Below, piece after piece: positions 43,808-51,760 of a stretch of DNA of 64,000 nucleotides. The notes below the pieces were generated by a model that had not been told where the DNA came from, searched no databases, and saw only the letters and a list, made by a program, of their open reading frames with translations. This stretch comes from Bacteroidota bacterium (lineage in GTDB: Bacteria > Bacteroidota > Bacteroidia > Sphingobacteriales > Sphingobacteriaceae): positions 42,838-106,837 of the forward strand of contig JAHJVW010000027.1 in assembly GCA_018828585.1 (NCBI GenBank). Reading direction: 5' to 3'. The position numbers and the translations under genes were made by a program. Each line of letters opens with the position of its first letter. Position 1 is the first letter of the stretch.

Positions 43808-46642
43808 CTAATAGGTAAAGGTGAAGCCTCCTCCTAGGCCCATATCGCTATCGTAATGACTAGAAATAGAAATATACTTACCAAGAATATACCTTACTCC
43901 GGCAGCATATTCCTTATCCGTATTGATCATAAAGTTTGCTCTCATTCTTTTAGAAACAGGAATATCTTCTCTTCCTAATTGAAATCTCAATTTACCATCA
44001 CCATCTATACGGGCATCGGCAACTACTAACATGGGTAAGGTGTAGGCTAAACCAATCACCGCTGTTTTACGGTGTTCTTTGTTACTTACCTGTCCAAACA
44101 TATTTCTGTAGTCGCTACCGAAAATATTTTTCTCATCAGGGTTAAACTGTTTATAATGGTAATCGAAACCAATATAAGGCAATAGCCACTGATTTCTACC
44201 GATATACCTGCCCAACATGGTCTCACTTTCGTAGCCCATTTTTGCATTGGTACCTAAATGCCATAAAGTACTCAGCTGCCATCTGGTGCTGCCTAACATA
44301 AACTGACCGTCTGATCCGTTACTTTGCAAACTAGCGTTTCCCATCAAATGCGGCATTTGATCGTCCCAGTTTAGTTTTCTCTGTGCCAATTTTGGATCAG
44401 GGATATCAGGGTTAGCTGGCGAGTTTTCGTAACTGAATACCCTGCCCATTCCGCTCATCATGTGGTACAGGATGTGGCAATGGAAAAACCAATCGCCACT
44501 TTCAGTTGCGGCAAACTCAATGGTATCGCGTTCCATTGGCATAATATCTAATACGTTTTTCATTGGGGCATAATCTCCTTCTCCATTCAGTACCCTAAAA
44601 TCATGACCATGTAAGTGCATTGGGTGTCTCATCATGCTGTTGTTGTATAGGATGATGCGCAGATTCTCGCCTTTCTTGATCAAAATCTTATCAGATTCTG
44701 ATATGGTTTTATTGTCTAATGTCCATACATAACGGTTCATATTACCTGTTAAGTCAAACTTCAATTCTCTTAAAGGCCCTTCTGGTAAAGTGGTTTTCTT
44801 TGGATCACGCAGCATGTTGTAATTTAAGGTGACTATATCAGCATTATCATCAGCCATGTTCATCCCTGCCATGCTATTGTTATTGGGTATCTGAATACCG
44901 GACGTGTTCATGTTTTGAGCTGCTTTTTTGGATGGCTCGGCTCCAGTAATTTCGGGATACATGACTGTATTCATATCCATGATCTGGTTTTGCATATTCA
45001 TCCCTTCCATTTGCACCATATTGCCATTCATGTCCATCATTTCATTCATCATCTTCATCCCGGCAAAATATTTAAGCTTTGGCATTTTCTCAGCAGCCAC
45101 TTTTTCTCCACGACCCAACCATAGCGATGCGGACTTAGTACGGTCTTCTGGGGTTACCAAAAATTCGTAACTCTTGTTTTCGGGAACAGTTACAACCACA
45201 TCATAAATTTCAGAAACGCCAATAATTAAACGGTCAACCTCTACGGGCTCTACATCGTTTCCATCGGTGGCAACTACAGTTATTTTACCTCCAGCATATT
45301 TTAACCAGAAATAAGATGAAGCACTTCCATTTGCGATACGTAACCTTACTTTATCACCAGCTTTGTATTTTGGTTGTTCGTTTTGATTTTTTCCGTTGAT
45401 CAAAAAGGCATCATAATAAACGTCGCTCACATCCATGGCGTTCATGCGCTTGAATTCGTTGTTTACTTTTGTTTTAAAATGGCCAGTTTTTATGGCCTCT
45501 GCATAGCTTTGGGTAGTACCTTTTTTGATTGCGAACCAATCTGTTGCTGCATGCAAGCTTCTGTTCACCTCCTTCGGGTTCATGTTAGTCCAATCGCTCA
45601 AAACAATGGGTATGGTTGGGATGTCCCACTCTTTGCGGGCATTGATGATAAAAGAACCATACATACCAATCTGCTCTTGCAAACCCGAGTGGCTATGGTA
45701 CCAATGTGTGCCATGCTGAATGAGGGGGAATTTGTACTCATGCGTTTCTCCGGGTTTTATCGGCATTTGAGTCATATTTGGAACGCCATCATACCGATTA
45801 GGTAAAAACAATCCATGCCAATGCAAAGAGGTTTCTTCTTTTAAATTGTTGTGAACATAGATTAAGGCTGTATCTCCTTCGGTGAAAGTTAAAGTGGGCA
45901 TCGGAATACTTCCATTTACTGCAATAGCCCTTTTTGATTTACCTCCAAGAGTTACCGTGGTATCTGCAATGTATAAATCGTACCGTACGGTACGCGGTGG
46001 AAAAGGCGTGGTTTTGTATTTGATAGTACCTAAATTAGCCTTCGCGATTTTAATGTTTTCAGCATTGTTTCCGCCCATTTGCATACCTTCCATTTGCATG
46101 CCTTCCATATTCATCATACTTTTTGAATGGTCTGTTTGATTTTCCATGGGCATTTTCATATCCCCTGAATGAGCTGGCATTTTAGCATCCGCTTTTTTCA
46201 TCGGCATTTGCATTTTTTCTTTTGTGTCTGATGGCTTGGGCTTTTGCATTGGCATATCCATGCCGTCCATTTTCATCCCGTCCATTTTAGGAGCCGATTT
46301 TTTAGCTGGCATTTGAATCTTTTCATTTGTTTCTGATGGCTTGGGCTTTTGCATATCCATGCCGTCCATTTTCATCCCCTTCATTTCAGGATCAGCCTTC
46401 TTAGCTGGCATTTTCATTTTTTCCTTTGGCACTGGGGCAGTTACCTTTGGTTTTTCCACTACCAGTTTCATCCCACATTTTGGACAATTACCCGGTTTAG
46501 CTGAATGAATTTCTGGATGCATTGGGCAGGTATAGCTTACTTCCTTTTTTTGTGTTTCGGTGGGTTTGGTATTCCCTTTTTGCTGTGCAAATGAGATTTG
46601 CACCATGCAAATCACTAGCAATAAAATGATTAATTTTTTCAT
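43808..46642 (-). CDS. Multicopper oxidase with N-terminal heavy-metal-binding module, Met-rich linker and CopB-like C-terminus
   Basis: The 944-residue protein has a signal peptide (about 1-19), a module YTCPMHPEI...CPKCGMKLV (about 36-65) and a Met/Lys/Pro-rich stretch (about 70-190) with repeats such as DGMDMQKPKPS. Cupredoxin motifs follow: LHWHGLFLPN, GTHWYHSHSGLQEQ, HPMHLHGHDFRV and FFHCHILYHMMSGMGRV. The C-terminal 180 residues are beta-rich and end GGGFTFTY, as in CopB. It is a diverged sister of 40560-43217 with an added metal-binding head. It starts five bases after the haem-binding gene. Confidence 0.9.
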   Translation of the reverse strand: MKKLIILLLVICMVQISFAQQKGNTKPTETQKKEVSYTCPMHPEIHSAKPGNCPKCGMKLVVEKPKVTAPVPKEKMKMPAKKADPEMKGMKMDGMDMQKPKPSETNEKIQMPAKKSAPKMDGMKMDGMDMPMQKPKPSDTKEKMQMPMKKADAKMPAHSGDMKMPMENQTDHSKSMMNMEGMQMEGMQMGGNNAENIKIAKANLGTIKYKTTPFPPRTVRYDLYIADTTVTLGGKSKRAIAVNGSIPMPTLTFTEGDTALIYVHNNLKEETSLHWHGLFLPNRYDGVPNMTQMPIKPGETHEYKFPLIQHGTHWYHSHSGLQEQIGMYGSFIINARKEWDIPTIPIVLSDWTNMNPKEVNRSLHAATDWFAIKKGTTQSYAEAIKTGHFKTKVNNEFKRMNAMDVSDVYYDAFLINGKNQNEQPKYKAGDKVRLRIANGSASSYFWLKYAGGKITVVATDGNDVEPVEVDRLIIGVSEIYDVVVTVPENKSYEFLVTPEDRTKSASLWLGRGEKVAAEKMPKLKYFAGMKMMNEMMDMNGNMVQMEGMNMQNQIMDMNTVMYPEITGAEPSKKAAQNMNTSGIQIPNNNSMAGMNMADDNADIVTLNYNMLRDPKKTTLPEGPLRELKFDLTGNMNRYVWTLDNKTISESDKILIKKGENLRIILYNNSMMRHPMHLHGHDFRVLNGEGDYAPMKNVLDIMPMERDTIEFAATESGDWFFHCHILYHMMSGMGRVFSYENSPANPDIPDPKLAQRKLNWDDQMPHLMGNASLQSNGSDGQFMLGSTRWQLSTLWHLGTNAKMGYESETMLGRYIGRNQWLLPYIGFDYHYKQFNPDEKNIFGSDYRNMFGQVSNKEHRKTAVIGLAYTLPMLVVADARIDGDGKLRFQLGREDIPVSKRMRANFMINTDKEYAAGVRYILGKYISISSHYDSDMGLGGGFTFTY

Positions 46643-46646
46643 TTTT

Positions 46647-47111
46647 TTAGTTTCTTAATGCCAAACTATCTTTAAGGGTATTGGCCCAATTTTTTAAGCT
46701 CATTTTATCTTCCTTTGATAAGATAGCATCTTTATGTATAAGGGTATAGGAAGATAGCGGCATGGTATCATCATCAATACTATTGATGATAGCTTTCAAT
46801 TTGCTTTGCTGCCTTCTGTTAGAATAGCTTCCAAATTCATCAAAATTTAATTCGCTTTTCCCCTCTTTGATATGGGATGCTAGCCACCATCCACCCGGTT
46901 GGATATTTGCATACCAAGGGTAACGGGTATTGTTGCTATGGCAATCATAACAGGCAACACTTAATATCATTTGCACTTTTTGGGGTACCTGAACTATTTT
47001 GGTGATAGCCATTTTTTCAACCTGCTTGCTTTGATTAGGGGCAGGTTGAAAAAACTGAATAGCTATTAAAACGATGAATAGGACTAATCCAATGATTTTA
47101 ATCCGTTTCAT
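46647..47111 (-). CDS. Haem-binding-domain (c-type) protein
   Basis: The 154-residue protein has an N-terminal membrane helix (about 5-22) and one haem motif CYDCH in ACYDCHSNNTRYPWYANIQP. That is the signature of the Haem_bd family, small anchored c-type proteins with a YPWYA segment after the CxxCH. It lies eight bases after the DUF3347 lipoprotein and five before a multicopper oxidase, so it could donate or accept electrons in copper oxidation. That link is inferred from position. Confidence 0.85.
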   Translation of the reverse strand: MKRIKIIGLVLFIVLIAIQFFQPAPNQSKQVEKMAITKIVQVPQKVQMILSVACYDCHSNNTRYPWYANIQPGGWWLASHIKEGKSELNFDEFGSYSNRRQQSKLKAIINSIDDDTMPLSSYTLIHKDAILSKEDKMSLKNWANTLKDSLALRN

Positions 47112-47118
47112 CTTTTGT

Positions 47119-47682
47119 TTAATTAAGTTCTTCTTTAACTGAACCGCAAGTTTGCATAGACTTACCTAAATATGGATTATGGATTTCTTTGGTTTCGCTT
47201 AACCAGTTAGCCCCTTTATTGTTGTTGTACATTGGACAATTGGTGTAATATAGTTTTTCGCCTGCACCAGTAACTTTTACTAGGTCGTACACTTCTTGAC
47301 TAAGTGTCTCAAAATGCTCGCGTTGGTGTTCAATATTACCGGCATTAGAGCCAATGTGCTCTGCATGTTCTCTAGCATCTGTTTGGATATCAGCAAAAAC
47401 TTTAGCCTGCTCTGCATTTAAGGTGCTTTTATCAAAACCATCAAAAGCTTTTACCATTTCTTTACCCGCATCTGCAGCCCCTTTGTCATCATCCTTTGCT
47501 AAGGCATTTTTCATTTCTAAATAGCCTGCTAAAATTCCTTGTACCGGGCCTTTAGCTATTTCATTGGTTTTCATCTCGGTATTTTCTGCTGTGGTAGACG
47601 ATGTCTCTTGTTTATTGCCATTACTGTTGCAAGCCACAAAAAATAAGGTTGAAATGGCTGCACTTAAAATTAAAGTTCTCAT
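47119..47682 (-). CDS. DUF3347 lipoprotein
   Basis: The 187-residue protein has a lipobox (FFVAC, Cys about 18) and a DUF3347 helical domain. AGYLEMKNALAKDDDKGAAD (about 52-71), QREHFETLSQEVYDLVK, LYYTNCPMYNNNKGANWLS and NPYLGKSMQTCG match the family. Conserved Cys, Met and His residues in NCPM and MQTCG could bind copper; DUF3347 also occurs fused to CusB-type proteins. It is the larger of two tandem paralogues (the other at 47843-48307). Confidence 0.85.
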   Translation of the reverse strand: MRTLILSAAISTLFFVACNSNGNKQETSSTTAENTEMKTNEIAKGPVQGILAGYLEMKNALAKDDDKGAADAGKEMVKAFDGFDKSTLNAEQAKVFADIQTDAREHAEHIGSNAGNIEHQREHFETLSQEVYDLVKVTGAGEKLYYTNCPMYNNNKGANWLSETKEIHNPYLGKSMQTCGSVKEELN

Positions 47683-47813
47683 TGTTTACTGAATTAAAAT
47701 TTGAATTGATATATTGGTTATTGTTTATCTACAGCATTTCTTTATAAAAAGAATTTTAAAAATTTTTATACATGCTGCTTTAAAATTTGTCATGATTTTT
47801 GAGTTAAAGTGTA

Positions 47814-47838
47814 ATCAGGGCAAAAATTTTGCCCTGAT
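47814..47838 (-). terminator. Perfect hairpin terminator
   Basis: ATCAGGGCAAAA and TTTTGCCCTGAT pair over 12 bp with a one-base gap. The hairpin lies 5 bp beyond the DUF3347 stop at 47843, between the two DUF3347 genes on the minus strand. It probably ends or attenuates transcription from the upstream gene. Confidence 0.75.
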
Positions 47839-47842
47839 GATT

Positions 47843-48307
47843 TTACTTTAATGTTTCCACTACTTTTCCGCAGGTAAGCATGGCTTTCCCGTAATAAGGG
47901 TTTTTGATAGTTGGAGAACTGCTTAACCAGTTAGCTTTAACCATGGGGCAGTAAGCTATATAAATAGGATCACCGCTTAATGAAGTAGTTTTCGCCAATT
48001 GAGAAAAATGGTCTGAAAATGCTTTAAAGTATTCGCGTTGCTTCTTAATGTCCTTAGCCTGAGCAATATTCCCAGCGTCTTTTAATAGCGCTGCCCTACT
48101 TTCATCTGAGAGTACACTTGCTGCTGTAGCATTAACTACTTTAGAAAATTCGGTTGCCGCAGTTACCGCCAGTTCGGCGTTATCACTAGTTAACGCATTT
48201 TTAACTGCGTAATATTTCTCTAATAATGGGGAGGTGTCATGACTTAGCGCAAAGCCAAATTGACCAAATGCTGCTATAAAAGCAACCAATAAAATTATCT
48301 TTTTCAT
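47843..48307 (-). CDS. DUF3347 secreted protein
   Basis: The 154-residue protein has a Sec signal peptide (MKKIILLVAFIAAFGQFGFA, about 1-20) and a DUF3347 domain. LEKYYAVKNALTSDNAELA, REYFKAFSDHFSQLAKTT, IAYCPMVKANWLSS and NPYYGKAMLTCGKVVE match the family. It shares CPM, NWLS and L/Q-T-C-G with the lipoprotein at 47119-47682 but has no lipobox, so it is probably free in the periplasm. A hairpin terminator follows it. A copper-chaperone-like role fits the cluster. Confidence 0.85.
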   Translation of the reverse strand: MKKIILLVAFIAAFGQFGFALSHDTSPLLEKYYAVKNALTSDNAELAVTAATEFSKVVNATAASVLSDESRAALLKDAGNIAQAKDIKKQREYFKAFSDHFSQLAKTTSLSGDPIYIAYCPMVKANWLSSSPTIKNPYYGKAMLTCGKVVETLK

Positions 48308-48392
48308 TTTTTTTGAATTAATATTTTTTAAATAAACTTATATGCGATATATAAATTGATTATACCGCTGGTTATGATAAAAAAATATTAAA

Positions 48393-48815
48393 TCAAATCT
48401 GAAAACTTTGGATAGCGATACGAATGTCTCGTATGGGTGGGTGATGTCTTAAGACAAAGAATTTATTAGTAAAAATATTTGAGCCTTTTTCTAAAATAGT
48501 ATGATTAGAAAAGTTAGTTAAAAGGACAGGGGGAAATATTGGATTTATTTTTGGGTGTGATGCTTGTGGATTTAATTTATCAAACTTTGCAAATTTCACA
48601 GCTTCATCTTTACAGCAATTATCTTTGTCATCTTCATGATGTTTTGCTTTGCTTTCGTGATGATGACTTGATGAGCTTGAAATTTTTTCTTGATGATGGC
48701 TTGAATTAAACTTCATATCCATACCTAAAGAGCAAGCAAACACCACCATTGTATTTAGTAGAAATACCAATAGCAACACGCTTGTTTTAATTTGTATGGA
48801 TAATTTATTTTTCAA
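48393..48815 (-). CDS. HYC_CC_PP-type small secreted protein (His-rich)
   Basis: The 140-residue protein has a signal peptide (about 1-27, ending VVFAC), a Ser/His-rich stretch (SSHHQEKISSSSSHHHESKA, about 38-57), DNCCKDEAVKFAKFDKL and a tail with RHHPPIRDIRIAIQSF. The CC and PP motifs match the HYC_CC_PP family. The His cluster suggests metal binding. It is the first (upstream) gene of the minus-strand copper cluster, about 85 bp before the DUF3347 protein, and a paralogue of 43326-43763. Confidence 0.75.
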   Translation of the reverse strand: MKNKLSIQIKTSVLLLVFLLNTMVVFACSLGMDMKFNSSHHQEKISSSSSHHHESKAKHHEDDKDNCCKDEAVKFAKFDKLNPQASHPKINPIFPPVLLTNFSNHTILEKGSNIFTNKFFVLRHHPPIRDIRIAIQSFQI

Positions 48816-49113
48816 TTTTCAACTTAGGATTTATTATCAATAAAGGTATAACATCTTTTTTAAATGATTGTTATATAATTTGGGGTATAAGTTGTAAAAT
48901 TTTAAGAATGGTTAATTAACTTCATCAGTCATATCCCTTTTAATATAGTTGTAATTAGCACTAATTATCAAAAGAACTCATTATCCTCATTGAGTTTTCT
49001 GAAATTATACACCTTAGACAATTTTATATTTTTTTTTTACTGGAAATACTTTTAGGCTCAGAATTTTAATACTTTAATATGATTTTATGAGTATGTTTGA
49101 TATTTAGATACTT

Positions 49114-49779
49114 ATGACGCTGAGACACTTATTATCTGCTTGTTTTGTTTTTATAGTTAGTGCATCTTTTGCTCAAAAAAAAGATACTACTTTAAATGAT
49201 CTAGTAAAAAAAAGAAAAAACGGTATTGCCATGACCACAGGCTTAGCTGTTTTTTCACTTGCTGACGGAGGCTTTAGCAGTTATTCAACCAATGCCGCTG
49301 GAGAGAATGGCCTATATTATAGAAGAGATTTTGGTAAGAGTTGGTATTTACAAACAGAATTGAATTTTCAACGGAAATTTACTGATGTACCTGTCCAAAA
49401 TGAAAGTAATAAAATAAGAGTGATGGAGCAGTTGGTTCAATTCCCAGTTTCAGTTTTTGTTGGCAATCCAACGCGTTATCATGCAGGGGCTATCAATTAT
49501 TCATTTGGAGTTGGTGTTTATATCAGCAAACCTACCAAGCAAGAATATAGATATGAAGCCGATTTCTCTAAACCAAATTTATTTGTTCCACAAACGAACT
49601 ACTATAAAGCAGGTTTTCTATTTGATACTACCGTACTTTTTAACGCAACAGAAAAAGCAACTGTAAATATAGGTTTTAGATCAACATTTGATAGTTTCAG
49701 TATTAAACCTTCTAGCGTTAATAACACCTATCTATTTAGATCCTATTTAATTTATATTGGTTCAGCCTTTAGGTGGTAA
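49114..49779 (+). CDS. Outer-membrane beta-barrel protein (porin-like)
   Basis: The 221-residue protein has a signal peptide (about 1-20, ending SASFAQ) and amphipathic strands such as GLYYRRDFGKSWYLQTELNF, with barrel-like alternation to a C-terminal aromatic end (SAFRW). It resembles the small porin-family/outer-membrane beta-barrel group of Bacteroidota. No further function can be read. It is divergent from the copper cluster with a 298-bp AT-rich spacer in which I saw no other gene. Confidence 0.75.
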   Translation: MTLRHLLSACFVFIVSASFAQKKDTTLNDLVKKRKNGIAMTTGLAVFSLADGGFSSYSTNAAGENGLYYRRDFGKSWYLQTELNFQRKFTDVPVQNESNKIRVMEQLVQFPVSVFVGNPTRYHAGAINYSFGVGVYISKPTKQEYRYEADFSKPNLFVPQTNYYKAGFLFDTTVLFNATEKATVNIGFRSTFDSFSIKPSSVNNTYLFRSYLIYIGSAFRW

Positions 49780-49846
49780 GTTTAATCATTCAATTACGTA
49801 TTTGATTTTAATATTTAACTCTGGAAATTAGTGCATCATGAATAGA

Positions 49847-50395
49847 TTAAATCACTTTTGAATCATTGTTAAATAACATTACCATCTTAAAAGAGAAGAC
49901 ATAAATAAGCAAGGGCAAAATCATGAATTGTAGAACCGGAGAAAGTCCAACATTAATGATTGGAATCAAAGGCATGGTTTCGGCGTAGCTCCAAGTACCA
50001 ATGGATAAATGTCTGGTTTCTGCAAGAACAGCCCCTACTCCACCTGTTAATATTAGAAAAACACTCCTGCTAAGATTAAGGTTTTGAATCCATAAAGCAT
50101 TTTTATAAATCATTGCAAAACCGAAAAAGATCAGCATTACCATTATGGCATCTGCCAATGAAGCCAATAGGCAAAAAAGAATATGATTCCATGAATAAGT
50201 TCCTCCTACATATAGAGGAATTTGTGAAACTTCCCAAACTGCATTTAAAATTAAAGCAGCTAATATTAATGCAAATACAAACTGTTTGAAAATCGTTTTT
50301 TTAGTCGCTTTATGCAATAAAATAGCATATAATAAGATGTCTAGCGAAATAGCTATTATAGGAATTACAACAATAGAAAATGATAAACTCTGCAT
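49847..50395 (-). CDS. Conserved integral membrane protein of unknown function
   Basis: The 182-residue protein has five hydrophobic helices (about 5-25, 36-55, 72-95, 108-125 and 150-172). Phrases such as NAVWEVSQIPLYVGGTYSW and RHLSIGTWSYAE look conserved but I cannot place the family. It is convergent with the beta-barrel gene (67-bp gap) and is followed upstream by the long scar region at 50396-51225. Confidence 0.6.
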   Translation of the reverse strand: MQSLSFSIVVIPIIAISLDILLYAILLHKATKKTIFKQFVFALILAALILNAVWEVSQIPLYVGGTYSWNHILFCLLASLADAIMVMLIFFGFAMIYKNALWIQNLNLSRSVFLILTGGVGAVLAETRHLSIGTWSYAETMPLIPIINVGLSPVLQFMILPLLIYVFSFKMVMLFNNDSKVI

Positions 50396-50584
50396 ATTGC
50401 TTTTAATTTAAATAACTTTTTTGTGAAAAATCTCTAATGAGCCGAGTTATCTAATGTTAATTCTTCTTAAGGATATTAAATAATTCGACTGTTTCTAGTG
50501 AACAAATCTAAAATTTAAATTGGCTTCCTCCTCTTTCACATGACAAGTGGATCTAAATATCCTAAGATACATCCTTAAAAACAA
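50396..50584. other. AT-rich spacer, no feature seen
   Basis: Nothing recognisable lies between the membrane protein start and the hairpin at 50585. Confidence 0.4.
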
Positions 50585-50618
50585 AAAACCCTTTAAATTT
50601 CAAAATTTAAAGGGTTTT
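50585..50618. terminator. Strong hairpin terminator
   Basis: A perfect 14-bp stem (AAAACCCTTTAAAT with ATTTAAAGGGTTTT, six-base loop) lies at 50585-50598 and 50605-50618. It is flanked by A runs on the left, so it ends transcription well on the minus strand and moderately on the plus strand. No intact gene lies within 180 bp. It may be the terminator of a former tRNA or decayed gene. Confidence 0.7.
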
Positions 50619-50627
50619 AAAGGTACC

Positions 50628-50655
50628 GTCGGGATGGCGTAACGGTTAAATCCTT
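50628..50655 (-). other. tRNA-3'-end-like scrap (possible att remnant)
   Basis: GTCGGGATGGCGTAACGGT resembles the 3' end of a tRNA in reverse complement (Bacteroidota tRNA-Pro often ends ATCCCGA). Only the acceptor-like bases fit; T and anticodon arms are absent, so it is not a functional tRNA. A remnant of a site-specific integration point is possible. Confidence 0.25.
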
Positions 50656-50776
50656 TCGCAATATTTATTTATCAATAAGTAGAATAAGCATTACGATAGC
50701 TACTTATTGTTTTAGCCACATTAAGTTTTTAGCTATTTGTTCAAATTTCAATTATTCCAACCCGATTATGCAATTT

Positions 50777-51145
50777 CTATTTTTCTAAATACTTATCTAA
50801 AGCATCTTCAAAGTCTTTTTTTTTTATAAATCCCCCATTCTTTACTTCTTAAACAATTTGGAGTTAGATCATCTTCCGCTTCTTCGAAATTTGTAAAATT
50901 CTTTCTTATGATTTTTTAAGTCTGAGTTCGCTAAAGCCTTTGCAGGTAAATATCAAGCATCTTATTGATATTAAAACTAGATAATACTTCATGAAAATTC
51001 CAGAAACCTTTTTTCTTACTCTTTGAATGATATTTAATAGTAATAATATCTTCTAAAATTATCTTTCTTACGCTCTCTTCTAAAAATTCTATTTAATAGG
51101 TTTTATAATCAAATTATGGTTAAAAGCATAAAATATAACTTATAT
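50777..51145 (-). pseudogene. Decayed gene of unknown family
   Basis: Minus-strand fragments read as protein but are broken by frameshifts and stops. In order they are FYAFNHNLIIKPIK; EFLEESVRKIILEDIITI; HSKSKKKGFWNFHEVLSS with NINKMLDIYLQRL; NFTNFEEAEDDLTPNCLRS with KEWGIYKKK; and, after a frameshift in a run of about ten A residues, DFEDALDKYLEK ending at TAG 50777. The fragments are collinear and similarly charged, so this looks like one gene inactivated by several mutations. The family is not recognised. Coordinates are approximate at the upstream end. Confidence 0.6.
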
Positions 51146-51158
51146 CATATTTTTTAGT

Positions 51159-51182
51159 TGTCAAAGTCATTTTTCCATGACA
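51159..51182. promoter_or_regulatory. Inverted repeat TGTCA-N14-TGACA upstream of the nos operon
   Basis: TGTCA (51159-51163) and TGACA (51178-51182) lie 44 bp before the cytochrome gene. The same half-sites with a 17-base gap occur upstream of the ric gene (62771-62797). It may bind a regulator, but the spacing differs and chance is not excluded. Confidence 0.25.
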
Positions 51183-51225
51183 GGTCTCCACATACCTTTA
51201 ATTATAAATAAAACACTTACAAATC

Positions 51226-51735
51226 ATGAAAAAAATAAAACTATTAACTACGGTATTCACATTTATTATTGGGATTACATTTTTTAGCGCTTGCGGTGGA
51301 AGCAACACTTCTTCTGATGAACGAAATGCTACAGAATCACAAAATAATACAACTAAAGAAGTTACTTCTGAAGTTTTAGATCCAGATGCTAAAAGTGATA
51401 GTAAAGGAGTAGGTAGATTCACATCAGTAGATGTTTCGCCTACTATCGACAAGGAAATGGCTACAAAAGGACAAGCTGTTTTTGAAACAAAATGTACGCC
51501 TTGCCATAAAACAACGGCCGACAAATTAGTTGGTCCAGGATTAAAAAATATTACCGACCTACGTACTCCAGAATGGGTGATGAACATGATTACCAACCCA
51601 GAGGAAATGACCAAAAAAGATCCTGTTGCTAAAGCTCTGTTTGAAAAACATTTGGTACAAATGACTTTCCAAAATGTGGATGATAAACAAACTAGGGAAA
51701 TCTATGAGTATTTGCGTCAGAACGATAAGAACTAA
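51226..51735 (+). CDS. Mono-haem cytochrome c lipoprotein (nos cluster)
   Basis: The 169-residue protein has a lipobox (FFSAC, Cys about 23), a Ser/Asn/Thr-rich linker (about 25-75) and a cytochrome c domain. CTPCHK (C-x-x-C-H) follows GQAVFETK, and a Met in LVQMTF (about 145) is a plausible sixth haem ligand. It is 25 bp upstream of nosZ and is the first gene of the operon. It is the natural electron donor to N2O reductase. Confidence 0.9.
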   Translation: MKKIKLLTTVFTFIIGITFFSACGGSNTSSDERNATESQNNTTKEVTSEVLDPDAKSDSKGVGRFTSVDVSPTIDKEMATKGQAVFETKCTPCHKTTADKLVGPGLKNITDLRTPEWVMNMITNPEEMTKKDPVAKALFEKHLVQMTFQNVDDKQTREIYEYLRQNDKN

Positions 51736-51760
51736 TTATTAAACAATAAAATTTAAAGTA

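Noticed and set aside
45374..45805. 143-residue antisense ORF in the second multicopper oxidase
   Set aside because: Shadow of a real gene on the other strand.
50628..50655. Functional tRNA
   Set aside because: Only acceptor-like bases present; no cloverleaf can be built.
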